Shown piece by piece: positions 42,923-52,048 of a stretch of DNA of 64,000 nt (within the stretch, counting starts at the first letter, position 1; the number at the start of each line of letters is the position of its first letter). The notes under the pieces were generated by a model. That model was not told where the DNA came from. It did not search any database and worked only from the letters and a program-made list of their open reading frames with translations. This stretch comes from Sediminibacillus albus. Its GTDB lineage: Bacteria > Bacillota > Bacilli > Bacillales > Amphibacillaceae. Position numbers and translations under genes: made by a program. The stretch is from the NCBI RefSeq assembly GCF_900101125.1, contig NZ_FNFL01000002.1:186001-250000 (forward strand), given 5' to 3'.

Positions 42923-45456
42923 TTAATGAAGCAGTAAATCTACTTGATACAATAACTCCCGCTTGGCCTGCGAGGAAATGTATTCCTGCATATTCTCTTT
43001 CGTTAATTGGGTTTGGAATTTCTCCAAAAATTTCACTGTATTTTTCTCAGAGCCTTTTTCGGCGTGGTTGATTGCCTTGTTCAATGTATTTGCCAGCTGT
43101 TTGGCTAATGGATTTGTCAGTTCGCCATTTGTTACAAACGCTTCGGTTTTATTCTGTAAAACAGACAGCTGGCCTGGCATAGAAATATCAGGCTGTGGAA
43201 CAGTAGACCAGTCGATATCGGATCCTAGATAGAAGCTGGTATAAGCTGGCTGATTGTAGGCAGTATTCTGCCAGGCGATACCTGTCCGGTATTGAGCATC
43301 GTGCATTAAGGTATAAAGCTTGTGGTCAGTAACCTCTGTACTCATGTAAATTCTAATTGAAGAACTGTCGGCAGTGCGGAGCAGAAGCTCCTCTCTCCAG
43401 TCCCCGAATATATCTGCAACAAGACTTGGATTTCCTTTCGTTCCATTGTTCGTTCTGGTTCCTTCCGCAGTAAGGATACGCCCTTGCTGCCAATCATGAA
43501 TCTCTGGAGTATCGTTGCCAGAGCCATCGATGATTTGTGTCGTCATATTTGCTGCCCATTTAATATTCATATTGGTGCCTGGCTGCGCGTCGCTTATTCG
43601 CTCTCCATCTGCAGTGTACAGTCCGGCTGCCCATGTTTCTAATCCTTCAGACTCAGGATCGACATCACCAACCATGCCCCGTCCAGTATCTCTGCCAGTA
43701 TATTCTCCGAAAATGACTTCTCCAGTAGCAGCATCACGAAGAGCATATCCATACGGTGCCCATGGGCCACCTTCATGGACCATAAATATTTCCTTCCCAG
43801 GTCTGTTTGGGTCTATATCGGTAACATGCAGAGCATCTCCATGTCCCAAACCTGCTATGTCCCCTGGAGCTGCACTCTCAGGCGGCATGACATCAGAGGA
43901 ACTGTAGAGCAGAGAACCATCGTGGTCAAGCGTTGAAGAACCGTAAACGATTTCGTGTTTTCCATCACCATCCACATCCGCGGCAGCCAAGGAATGGGCT
44001 CCCTGGGTTGTCAGGGAGGCATACTCCTGATTCTCTCCTGGTGTACCATGAGGGCCGGCATCGAAGGGATTGTCCATCGGAGTCCAGCCGCTATCTGCTT
44101 TCCATTGCTGGCGGATATTTTTTCCATCCCAGCTGTATGTCGCGATCACAGCCCGTGTATAATAACCGCGTGCAAAGACCGCGTAAGGTTTTTTGCCATC
44201 AAGATAAGCGACGCCGGACAGAAACCGGTCAACCCTGTTACCGGGCTCAATTCGTGCCATTGCATAATCGCCCCACATTAATCCGTCATCATAACGGGCA
44301 GGATCGTAATCGACCGTATCCATTTCTTCGCCCGTTTTTCCGTTAAAAACCGTCAAATATTCTGGGCCTTCTAAAATGAAACCTTCGAAATTCCTTAATT
44401 GATTACGAGAGCTTCTGCTAGGGGCGAGTAATCAACCAGACTTTCGGCATCTTCTCTAGCCAATGGATAATCGAATTGCGGATCGATATCAAAGCACTCT
44501 TCCAAAGTTGATGGCCAGTCGCCATTAACTACTTCTTCATGCTGATGCCAACCCATGAACATTTCTACTAAGTGATTATAGTAATCCTCACTGCTCATCC
44601 GGTAGTCATCTTGATTGCTGTAGCCTGCTTCGATATCTTCCTGCGGCAAGGTAATGTATTCTTCAGAAACCATATTGCCTGCTTCGTCATACTTGATCAC
44701 TTTCGTTCCTGGTGCCGTTTTAAACATCAATTCGGCTTTCCCATTGCCGTCGAAGTCATAAACTTGAAATTGTGTATAATGGGCCCCGGCCCGAATATTA
44801 ATGCCTAAATCAATCCGGTACAGTAAAGTGCCGTCCAGCTTGTAGGTATCGATATACGTATTGCCAGTATAGCCAACTTGTGAGACGTCTTTAGAATTTG
44901 TCGGCTCCCATTGGACAATATACTCGTACTGTCCGTCGCCATCAACGTCGCCGACACTCATATCATTCGCGGTATAAGAGTAAGCTTCTCCAGCTGGTGT
45001 TACGCCATCTTTAGGCTTTTGAAGCGGCAAATCAAGAAAAGAATAATCCCAGGAGCCTACCGAAGCACTTTGCTCTACTTCCTGTCCATTTTTGACCGCC
45101 CTTACCTGGTATTTGGCCCCCTTGGCTCCGGATCGATCTAAGTAATTGGTGCTTTCTGTCACTGTAGCGATTTTTTCACCATCACGGTAAACGTTGAAAT
45201 CCATCCCAGTCAGACCTTTCCCGGAATAGCCTGTTACTTCAGTAGCCAATAGTCTCCAGCTAAGAAAAATGCCCTCCTCGGCGGGGACTACAACTAACCC
45301 CCTGTCCAAATATTCGAGTTGAATACTATCTCTGGTTTGTGACTGAAGACTGCTCTCGGCGAAAGTCGTGGTTGTCAAACTTGAAAAAACCAAAAAAATT
45401 GCTAAAAATAAATAAGATGCTTTTTTAGCAGCTATGGTTATTTTCAATAGAATCAC
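42923..45456 (-). pseudogene. PL11 rhamnogalacturonan lyase with C-terminal FIMAH domain, frameshifted
   Basis: Two adjacent minus-strand frames together make one secreted lyase of the YesW/YesX type, which cuts the rhamnose-galacturonic acid backbone of pectin RG-I. The first part (45456 to 44395) has a signal peptide, LEYLDRGLVVVPAEEG and several calcium-type DVDGDGQYE/DFDGNGK repeats. The second (to 42923) continues with DGLMWGDYAMARIEPGNRVDRFLSGVAYLDGKKP, more DVDGDGK repeats and GTKGNPSLVADIFGDWREE. The frames meet at about 44426: the first runs out 11 codons later, while the second is open upstream through APSRSSRNQLRNFEGF. A small deletion there explains the break. The last about 80 residues (GELTNPLAKQLANTL onward) look like a FIMAH domain. 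A sequencing error is possible. Confidence 0.82.
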
Positions 45457-45608
45457 CCTCCTCTAACTTTTTTATTGAAAAAGCAGTGTGGATTTAACCT
45501 ACTGCTTACTCACATATGGATATGGGCTGTGCTAATTCTAGTGATACGTAAGAATTGCTAAAAGGGGGAGATGTATGGAAGAGAAAAGAATTTGAAGGAA
45601 AGACAACG

Positions 45609-45637
45609 TTGTTATGTAATCGCTTCCATAGTATAGT
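45609..45637 (+). promoter_or_regulatory. Promoter of the two-component operon with cre box in the spacer
   Basis: TTGTTA (45609-45614), 17-base spacer, TATAGT (45632-45637). The spacer contains ATGTAATCGCTTCCA (45614-45628), a full cre consensus match, so CcpA would block this promoter on good sugars. The rest of 45457-45781 has no gene. Confidence 0.65.
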
Positions 45638-45781
45638 GATATTATATAGCTGTCAATCTTATTGGAATAAAAAGGTACTAAAAGACTACTATTTAATAGG
45701 GTATATGGTAAGGTTTATTTACTGCTGCATCTGCTAAAACGAATCCAAGGAAGTGAGAAGTTACCCTGGGAGGGGTCTTAT

Positions 45782-47560
45782 GTGAAAAAAGTCAAAGCGA
45801 TTTATTTAAATTTGCGGATCAAATATAAAATGTTTTTATTGATTTCTCTTATTCTATTACTATTCAGCATTGGCGGCCTATTTATTTTGCAATACGCTTT
45901 TCACGTCTATAATGATGAGATTCACAGGCAATCTGCCCAATCGTTAAAAGTCTCTTCAACATCCATTGAGAATGAACTGGAGAAGATGGAAAGGCTCTCT
46001 TATCAAGTAGCGACAGATCAATATATTCAGTCCTATTTATTTAATATGAAAAATAGCGAAAGCGAGTACCAGTCTTTTTTCATTGGCACGGAACTGAGAA
46101 GAAGGTTATTGGAAATAGGCGCTTTGAATAAATATGTCGATTCCTTACAGATGTATGATGTGGAGGACCGAGACTATGCAGCCGGCAACAGGATTGTCAC
46201 CATAGAAGAAGAGCGGCTGCAGGAGATTAAGGACAGAACAAATTTGAAACAAGGCGGAATTGAGTGGTTTTTCCCGAGTGAAACAGACGACTCCTTCATC
46301 GCCGCCCGAGAGGTTAGGTCTTATTTGAATCTTACCTTTGAGCGGCTGGGGATGATTGCTGTCAGGTTTAATATGGATGCAATAATATCCTCATTTTCAA
46401 GTAAATTAGCTGGAAAAGAGGCAAAACTACTTGTTTTTAATGCCAATAATGAGATTATCTATCCCCAGGATGCTTCAAAAGCAGACCAGTATATGGTTGG
46501 TCATATTGGCGGACGAGACGGATACAGCCTGCTGGAGTACGAAGGAGATAGTTATTTCGCTACATATACCCCTGCAAGCTATAGCAACTGGACATATATG
46601 ATCATTTCCCCATATGGTAATTTATTTCAGGCAGTCTCTTCTGTAAGAAAGGCAGTGTTGATAACTTACGTGTTATTATTTCTTTTGCTTGTGTTTTTAG
46701 GGATGCAATTCATTGGCGGTATTACCGGACCGATTGAAAGTCTCAACAGAAAGATGAAACGCGTACAGACAGGAGAAATTAGTCATTACTACGAACAAAA
46801 TGATGTGCAGCTATCCAGGGATGAAGCAGGGAATATGCACGATAACTTCAACAAAATGATGAAGCAAATCAATTTCCTTATCGAAGAAAACTATAAAAAA
46901 CAATTGGTGATCAAAGATTCCGAATATAAAACATTACAGGCACAAATCAATCCTCACTTTTTATACAATACACTGGAGTCGATTAACTGGGCTGCAAAAA
47001 TGGGCAGCAACAAAGAAACCTCCCGGATGGCTGTATCATTGGGATTCATTCTCCGTTCCTCATTGGATACGAACCATTCACTTATCAGTCTTGAGGAAGA
47101 GCTGAAAATCATTAGGCATTATATTACCATTCAGTCCTGCAGATTCGAAGAACGGCTGGCATTTCGGGAGAAGATCCCAGCTAACCTTCTTAATTGCCAG
47201 GTGCCCAGGTTCAGCCTGCAGCCCTTAGTAGAAAATGCTATCCGCTACGGTCTTCAGCAAATGGTAGGTACGTGTACGATTGTTTTGGAAGCCAGAACAG
47301 AAAAAGATAAAATTATTATCTCTGTAAAAGATGATGGCCCCGGGATGGATAAACCATACCTTGAAAGGCTTGCCAGCGGTAAGTATCAGTCAAAAGGAAC
47401 AGGGATTGGTTTAAAAAATATAGATGAGCGGTTAAAAATTTTATTCGGTGATGTTTATGGCGTTCACGTAGCAAGTGAAAAGAACAAAGGGACGACTGTA
47501 GAAGTCACTATTCCTAGCAGAGGGGGAAATGAGCATGTACAAAGTGCTGCTGGTAGATGA
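45782..47560 (+). CDS. YesM-like sensor histidine kinase
   Basis: 592 residues. A first transmembrane helix (about 17-38), an extracellular sensing domain to about 285, a second helix (about 288-310), HAMP (to about 365), then the HisK domain with phospho-acceptor H392 in QAQINPHFLYNTLESINW and an ATPase domain with QPLVENAIRYGL and DDGPGMD...GIGLKNI. The start is GTG behind GGGAGGGG. It forms an operon with the AraC-type response regulator that overlaps its end. This class senses extracellular sugars or binding proteins and controls ABC and pectinase genes; its neighbours are the lyase and sugar operons. Confidence 0.92.
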   Translation: MKKVKAIYLNLRIKYKMFLLISLILLLFSIGGLFILQYAFHVYNDEIHRQSAQSLKVSSTSIENELEKMERLSYQVATDQYIQSYLFNMKNSESEYQSFFIGTELRRRLLEIGALNKYVDSLQMYDVEDRDYAAGNRIVTIEEERLQEIKDRTNLKQGGIEWFFPSETDDSFIAAREVRSYLNLTFERLGMIAVRFNMDAIISSFSSKLAGKEAKLLVFNANNEIIYPQDASKADQYMVGHIGGRDGYSLLEYEGDSYFATYTPASYSNWTYMIISPYGNLFQAVSSVRKAVLITYVLLFLLLVFLGMQFIGGITGPIESLNRKMKRVQTGEISHYYEQNDVQLSRDEAGNMHDNFNKMMKQINFLIEENYKKQLVIKDSEYKTLQAQINPHFLYNTLESINWAAKMGSNKETSRMAVSLGFILRSSLDTNHSLISLEEELKIIRHYITIQSCRFEERLAFREKIPANLLNCQVPRFSLQPLVENAIRYGLQQMVGTCTIVLEARTEKDKIIISVKDDGPGMDKPYLERLASGKYQSKGTGIGLKNIDERLKILFGDVYGVHVASEKNKGTTVEVTIPSRGGNEHVQSAAGR

Positions 47561-49094
47561 TGAGCGTATGATTTTAGAAGGAATATCTTCCATTGTAGAC
47601 TGGGAAAAACAGGGTACCATCTTAGCAGGAACTGCGAGGAATGGAATCGAAGGACTTGATTTTATCCGGAGAAACCGACCAGACATCGTTGTCAGTGATA
47701 TAACTATGCCGGGGCTAGACGGCATGGAGCTAATTGAAAAAAGCAGTCACGATTACCCTGCGATTAAATGGATTCTTTTGTCCGGATATAATGAGTTTGA
47801 GTACGCTCAAAAAGCGATGCGTTTTGGCGTTAAGCATTATTTGTTAAAACCATGCGATGAAGCGGCTATTTCTGAAGCGTTAAACGAGCTAGTTAACGAA
47901 CTAAACGATCAGCAGAAAGAAAGCATTTATTTGAAAAATATTGAAAACAGGGCAAATATAACAGTAGAAGGAACAAAGGAAATGCTGTTCAAGGAAGTGT
48001 TAACCAATAGCACGCTTCAAGAAGACCAGCGCAATGACTTTTATGAAAAACAGATTGGGCTCCCGGCTGACCAAATTTCTGCCAGGTTAATTCTCTTTCA
48101 TCTTGAAAACAGTGATTTATCCATTCTGCCATTAGCAAAAAAAATGGCGGTTAATCACTTTGGGCAGAAGGCAGTTATGGCTTGGACAATTTTAGGGGAG
48201 GATTTGCTTTTATTGTTAAGTGAAGATTTTGATGGACAGGAGGAGCTGCTATCTTTTATTAAAAAAGTTCAGGATAGTTTTGGTGACCGCTATCAATCAA
48301 TGCTCACTGTTGTTATCAGCGGCAGTGTTGAGGCGATGAAGATACATAGCTACTACCAACGTGTGGCAAAAAGCCTGGAAGAACGCTTTTACAAAGGCAA
48401 GGGAAGCATTATTTTCGAAAGCAAATCTGCTATGGACGCCGGGAACGACAGTGAATTATATGAAAATGATATGGAGCGCATAATTTTTCAATTAAAAGCA
48501 GGTCGCCAAGGAGAAGCACGGCAGGAGTTATCTAAAACAATCGAAAAAATAAAAGCAATGAAGCTAAAGCCGACCATTGCTAAATCTTATTTGATTCAAT
48601 TATATATATCGATAATAAAAGTAACTTCTCCATCAATCGGCGAGGAACATACGAGGGAAATAAGCAAACTGGAAGGATTGGAGACACTTTCCTCCTTTCA
48701 TGCTATTCTTGAGAAAGCCCTCGTTAAAGGGAATTCTTTAGAGGCTGCCACACAGCAACTAAGATATTCTGCCGTCGTTGCCAGGATGATCGATGTCATT
48801 CATGATAATTTGGAGAACCCAGATTTGTCGCTACAGTGGATGGCGAAGAAAGCGTTGTATATGAATACAGATTATTTAGGAAAAACCTTTAAAAAAGAGG
48901 TAGGAAAAAAATTTTCTGCGTATGTAATGAATAGACGAATAGACAAAGCTATCGAGATTATCGAGCAGGAAGGCGATGTGAAGGTATTTGAGCTGGCGGA
49001 AAGGCTTGGTTTTGGCAATAATCCTCAATATTTCAGCCAAATTTTCAAGAAAAGAACTGGCTGTACACCGACGGATTTGATCAGGTCCAATTAG
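47535..49094 (+). CDS. YesN-like AraC-type response regulator
   Basis: About 519 residues. Receiver domain at the N-terminus (YKVLLVDDERMILEGI, phospho-acceptor Asp in VVSDITMPGLDG, about residue 55, and the Lys of HYLLKPCDE), a long middle region, and a C-terminal AraC DNA-binding pair (LSLQWMAKKALYMNTDYLGKTFKK, FGNNPQYFSQIFKK). It overlaps the kinase gene. The ATG at 47535 has GGGGG at 9 bases; ATG 47529 is closer than usual. Expected to activate nearby sugar transport and lyase genes. Confidence 0.9.
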   Translation: MYKVLLVDDERMILEGISSIVDWEKQGTILAGTARNGIEGLDFIRRNRPDIVVSDITMPGLDGMELIEKSSHDYPAIKWILLSGYNEFEYAQKAMRFGVKHYLLKPCDEAAISEALNELVNELNDQQKESIYLKNIENRANITVEGTKEMLFKEVLTNSTLQEDQRNDFYEKQIGLPADQISARLILFHLENSDLSILPLAKKMAVNHFGQKAVMAWTILGEDLLLLLSEDFDGQEELLSFIKKVQDSFGDRYQSMLTVVISGSVEAMKIHSYYQRVAKSLEERFYKGKGSIIFESKSAMDAGNDSELYENDMERIIFQLKAGRQGEARQELSKTIEKIKAMKLKPTIAKSYLIQLYISIIKVTSPSIGEEHTREISKLEGLETLSSFHAILEKALVKGNSLEAATQQLRYSAVVARMIDVIHDNLENPDLSLQWMAKKALYMNTDYLGKTFKKEVGKKFSAYVMNRRIDKAIEIIEQEGDVKVFELAERLGFGNNPQYFSQIFKKRTGCTPTDLIRSN

Positions 49095-49178
49095 TCCCAA
49101 GCAGTTCACTTAGGTACTTATGAGAAGGGCCGGAGGGGAAAACGCACATTAAAAACCACATAATCAGACGTATTTGTG

Positions 49179-49206
49179 TTGATTTTATGTCTGTTAAAGG
49201 TATAAT
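49179..49206 (+). promoter_or_regulatory. Sigma-A promoter of the DeoR gene
   Basis: TTGATT (49179-49184), 16-base spacer, TATAAT (49201-49206), 45 bases before the gene. Confidence 0.7.
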
Positions 49207-49251
49207 TTAGTTGGGAATAACGATAAAAAAACAGAAAAAGGTTGGATAAAA

Positions 49252-50058
49252 ATGTTGGAATATACAGATGAAATGAAAGACAAAATGGCTTTTTTTAATG
49301 AAAGACAACAAAAAATTACCGAAATGGTGGATAAAAGCGGCTCAGTAAGAGTGGCTGACTTAAGTAAACAATTTAGTGTTAGTGAAGAAACGATCAGGCG
49401 AGACTTTGAAAAATTAGAAGCGCAAGGATTGATAAACCGAATTCATGGTGGAGCGGTAAGAAAAGAAGATCAAAAATCAGAAATACCGATTCCGAAGCGA
49501 AAGGCCAAAAATATGAAAGAAAAAGAAATGATCGCAATGACAGCGGCTTCTTATGTGAAAGACGGGGATATAATTGCCATGGATGCCAGTACAACTACTT
49601 TAATTATGACTCAGTATATTAAAGGAAAAAACTTAACAGTTATTACTAATTCGATCGGTGTTTCACTGGAATTAGCCCAAGAAAGTGATATAAGAGTAAT
49701 TCTAATTGGCGGCTACCTTGCGGAAAGTTCGATGTCTCTGGTAGGGAACTTTGCTGAGAGAGTCATTCAGGATTATCATGTAGACAAATTCTTTTTTTCA
49801 TGCTTAGGAGTGGACTTTAAAAGAGGCGTTAGTGAAATTCACGAAGACCAGGCCCTTGTAAAGAAACAGTTGATTTCCATCTCGGAGAAGTTGTTTTTGT
49901 TGGCAGACCATAGTAAATTCGGCGAAAAGTCATTGTTTCGTTTATGTGACGTGTCGCAGGCTGACTATTTAATCACGGATAACAAAGTATCGATCAATAC
50001 GATAAGGGAGCTAAATAATTTAGGTATCAATGGAATAGTAGCGGAGAAAAGCGAGTAG
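49252..50058 (+). CDS. DeoR-family transcriptional regulator
   Basis: 268 residues. N-terminal HTH (RQQKITEMVDKSGSVRVADLSKQF, then SVSEETIRRDFEKLE) and a DeoR sugar-phosphate sensor domain (MDASTTTLIMTQYI, ITNSIGVSLELA, SCLGVDFKRGVSE, LLADHSKFG). It lies just upstream of the epimerase/kinase/ABC operon and probably represses it until a sugar phosphate is present. It has its own promoter and terminator. Confidence 0.9.
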   Translation: MLEYTDEMKDKMAFFNERQQKITEMVDKSGSVRVADLSKQFSVSEETIRRDFEKLEAQGLINRIHGGAVRKEDQKSEIPIPKRKAKNMKEKEMIAMTAASYVKDGDIIAMDASTTTLIMTQYIKGKNLTVITNSIGVSLELAQESDIRVILIGGYLAESSMSLVGNFAERVIQDYHVDKFFFSCLGVDFKRGVSEIHEDQALVKKQLISISEKLFLLADHSKFGEKSLFRLCDVSQADYLITDNKVSINTIRELNNLGINGIVAEKSE

Positions 50059-50079
50059 GCTTTCTCCGCATTTTTTTTT
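50041..50079 (+). terminator. Rho-independent terminator after the DeoR gene
   Basis: GCGGAGAAA pairs with TTTCTCCGC, then a run of T. The stem starts inside the last codons of the gene. Confidence 0.9.
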
Positions 50080-50162
50080 GCTTTAAATCAAGAAGATTAG
50101 AAGATTTATCTGTCATGGCAAAAAGGTGGTAATTCCAACAAATTACAAATAAAATTGTTGTA

Positions 50163-50312
50163 AAACAAACACAAAAATAAACAAAGCCACAAAAAACTGT
50201 TGAAAAACAAAAACGCCCTTGTTATAATAAATGCAATCTTAATCAAAAACAGTTTACTTATCTAACGAAAACTGGTTAAAAAAATTTTTAAACAAAAATG
50301 AATGCGATTTCA
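50163..50312 (+). promoter_or_regulatory. Control region of the pentose operon: promoter, AAACAAA repeats, cre-like box
   Basis: A textbook sigma-A promoter (TTGAAA 50200-50205, 17 bases, TATAAT 50223-50228). AAACAAA occurs four times on the plus strand (50163, 50179, 50205, 50290), on both sides of and within the promoter, and could be the operator of the adjacent DeoR regulator. A cre-like ATGAATGCGATTTCA (50298-50312, one mismatch) lies downstream of the start point, a road-block position. Confidence 0.65.
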
Positions 50313-50366
50313 ATTATTTAAAAATTCAATAAAAACCATTTCGGTGGCGACTTAGGAGGGAAAACA

Positions 50367-51056
50367 ATGACGGCTATTGGGCCTTCGTTGATGTGTGCGG
50401 ATATGGGCACACTCCAAAATACAGTTAAAAGACTTGATGAAGCAAATGTAGATTTTTTTCACTTTGATATCATGGATGGAAAATTTGTTCCTAATTTCAC
50501 CATGGGTCCGGATATGATTAAAAGCTTACGGGCGCACACTAACAAATTATTCGATGCCCACTTAATGATAGAAGAACCTGAAAGATACATAGATTTATTT
50601 GCCGATGCTGGCTGCGATATGATTTCTGTGCACGCGGAAGCTGCTACTCATTTACAGCGTACGCTCCAAAAAATAAAAAATCGGGGCCTGAGGGCGGGAG
50701 TGGCCTTAAATCCAGCTACCCCGTTGAACTGCTTGGAATATGTGTGGGATACCGTTGATTACATCGTGCTAATGACAGTGAATCCTGGATTCGCCGGGCA
50801 AAAATTCATCCCGATGACATTGAAAAAAATTACACTATTGAAAAACCTCATCGAAGATAGCGGCAGAAATATCGATATTCAAGTAGATGGAAATATAAGT
50901 TATGAAGTTATCCCCCAAGTATTAGAAAGAGGAGCAGAGATGCTAGTGTGCGGTACATCCTGTTTGTTTAGAAAAGAGGAGTCCCTGGAGCATGCAACAT
51001 CAAACCTGCGACATTTTTTGCAAGGTCTGGAGGAAAAGAATCTGGCAAATTCCTAA
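50367..51056 (+). CDS. Ketose-phosphate 3-epimerase (AlsE/Rpe family)
   Basis: 229 residues, TIM barrel. It resembles D-allulose-6-phosphate 3-epimerase (AlsE) and ribulose-phosphate 3-epimerase: IGPSLMCADM, FFHFDIMDGKFVPN (metal His/Asp), DAHLMIEEPERYI, VLMTVNPGFAGQKFIP and IQVDGNI. The SLMC start and PGFAGQxFIP block look closer to AlsE than to housekeeping Rpe. It heads the operon with a kinase and an RbsA-type importer, so it should act on the phosphorylated ketose. Confidence 0.85.
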   Translation: MTAIGPSLMCADMGTLQNTVKRLDEANVDFFHFDIMDGKFVPNFTMGPDMIKSLRAHTNKLFDAHLMIEEPERYIDLFADAGCDMISVHAEAATHLQRTLQKIKNRGLRAGVALNPATPLNCLEYVWDTVDYIVLMTVNPGFAGQKFIPMTLKKITLLKNLIEDSGRNIDIQVDGNISYEVIPQVLERGAEMLVCGTSCLFRKEESLEHATSNLRHFLQGLEEKNLANS

Positions 51057-51082
51057 TCTAACATAGAAAGAGATGATATCAG

Positions 51083-52033
51083 ATGAGCATTACTGTTGTC
51101 GGAAGCATCAACATAGATATAGTAGCCCTAACAGACCAGTATCCATCAAGAGGGGAAACGATCTTCGGAAAAAAGATAGAATATTTTTCGGGTGGAAAAG
51201 GGGCAAATCAGGCTACTGCCGTTGCTAAATTAGGAAAACAAGTGAACATGATAGGTGCAGTAGGCAATGATTTTCACGGCGACAAGTTAGTAGATACCTT
51301 AAATAAGGCAAGAGTAAATACCGATTTTATAAAGCGGTCACAATTCCTTGCAACTGGAACAGCAATTATAACGATTGACCAGACAGCAGAAAATACCATG
51401 CTGGTGCTGAAAAGTGCGAATGAAGATTTACTTCCTGAAGATATTGAAAGCGCATTCTCGGAGATTAACCAAAGTGAAGTATTGTTAGTGCAAATGGAAG
51501 TCCCGCAGGAAACAGTAATCAGAGCAATGGAACTCGCTAAGAAAAAAGGGATGTATGTGGTTCTGGATCCTGCACCTGCTGAAGGAATAACTGTAAAAGC
51601 CTTGGATTATGCTGATGTAATTACGCCAAATAGGCAAGAAACAAAGCATATGATAGGAATCGATGTTATTGATAAGGAAACTGCCATCGAAGCTGGAAGG
51701 GCCTTTGACAAAATGGGTGTAAAAAATTCAATTATAAAAATGGCTGATAAAGGTTGCATTGTCTACCAAAGCGGAGAATGGGAGTACCTTCCTTCTATTC
51801 CAGTAACTCCCCTGGATACAGTGGGTGCAGGCGATTCGTTTGCTGGTGCTCTGGCTTGTGCGATTTCTGACGGATACGATCTTATTACTGCTGCTAAATT
51901 CGCTTCGATTGTGGGGGCCCTGAAGGTTACTAAGCTAGGTGCTCAAACAGGAATCCCTACCCTTGAAGAAGTTGAGGCTTTTTGTAAGGAGCGAGGCCTG
52001 ACCTATTACGGGCTAGAAGAGAAAACGTTCTAA
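51083..52033 (+). CDS. rbsK: Ribokinase-family (PfkB) sugar kinase
   Basis: 316 residues. PfkB signatures: GGKGANQATAVAKLG at residues 38-52 and DTVGAGDSFAGALA near 250 with the catalytic Asp; the opening VVGSINIDIVALTDQYPSRGET is ribokinase-like. It phosphorylates an incoming sugar (ribose, or a related ketose given the neighbours). Lies 26 bases after the epimerase. Confidence 0.85.
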   Translation: MSITVVGSINIDIVALTDQYPSRGETIFGKKIEYFSGGKGANQATAVAKLGKQVNMIGAVGNDFHGDKLVDTLNKARVNTDFIKRSQFLATGTAIITIDQTAENTMLVLKSANEDLLPEDIESAFSEINQSEVLLVQMEVPQETVIRAMELAKKKGMYVVLDPAPAEGITVKALDYADVITPNRQETKHMIGIDVIDKETAIEAGRAFDKMGVKNSIIKMADKGCIVYQSGEWEYLPSIPVTPLDTVGAGDSFAGALACAISDGYDLITAAKFASIVGALKVTKLGAQTGIPTLEEVEAFCKERGLTYYGLEEKTF

Positions 52034-52048
52034 AAGGAGGTAGTAACA

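Noticed and set aside
43515-44346. Long plus-strand frames opposite the rhamnogalacturonan lyase
   Set aside because: The minus strand has the clear PL11 protein; these are shadows caused by its biased codons.
45555-45737. Plus-strand frame of 60 codons before the sensor kinase
   Set aside because: It overlaps the promoter and cre box of the two-component operon and has no family.
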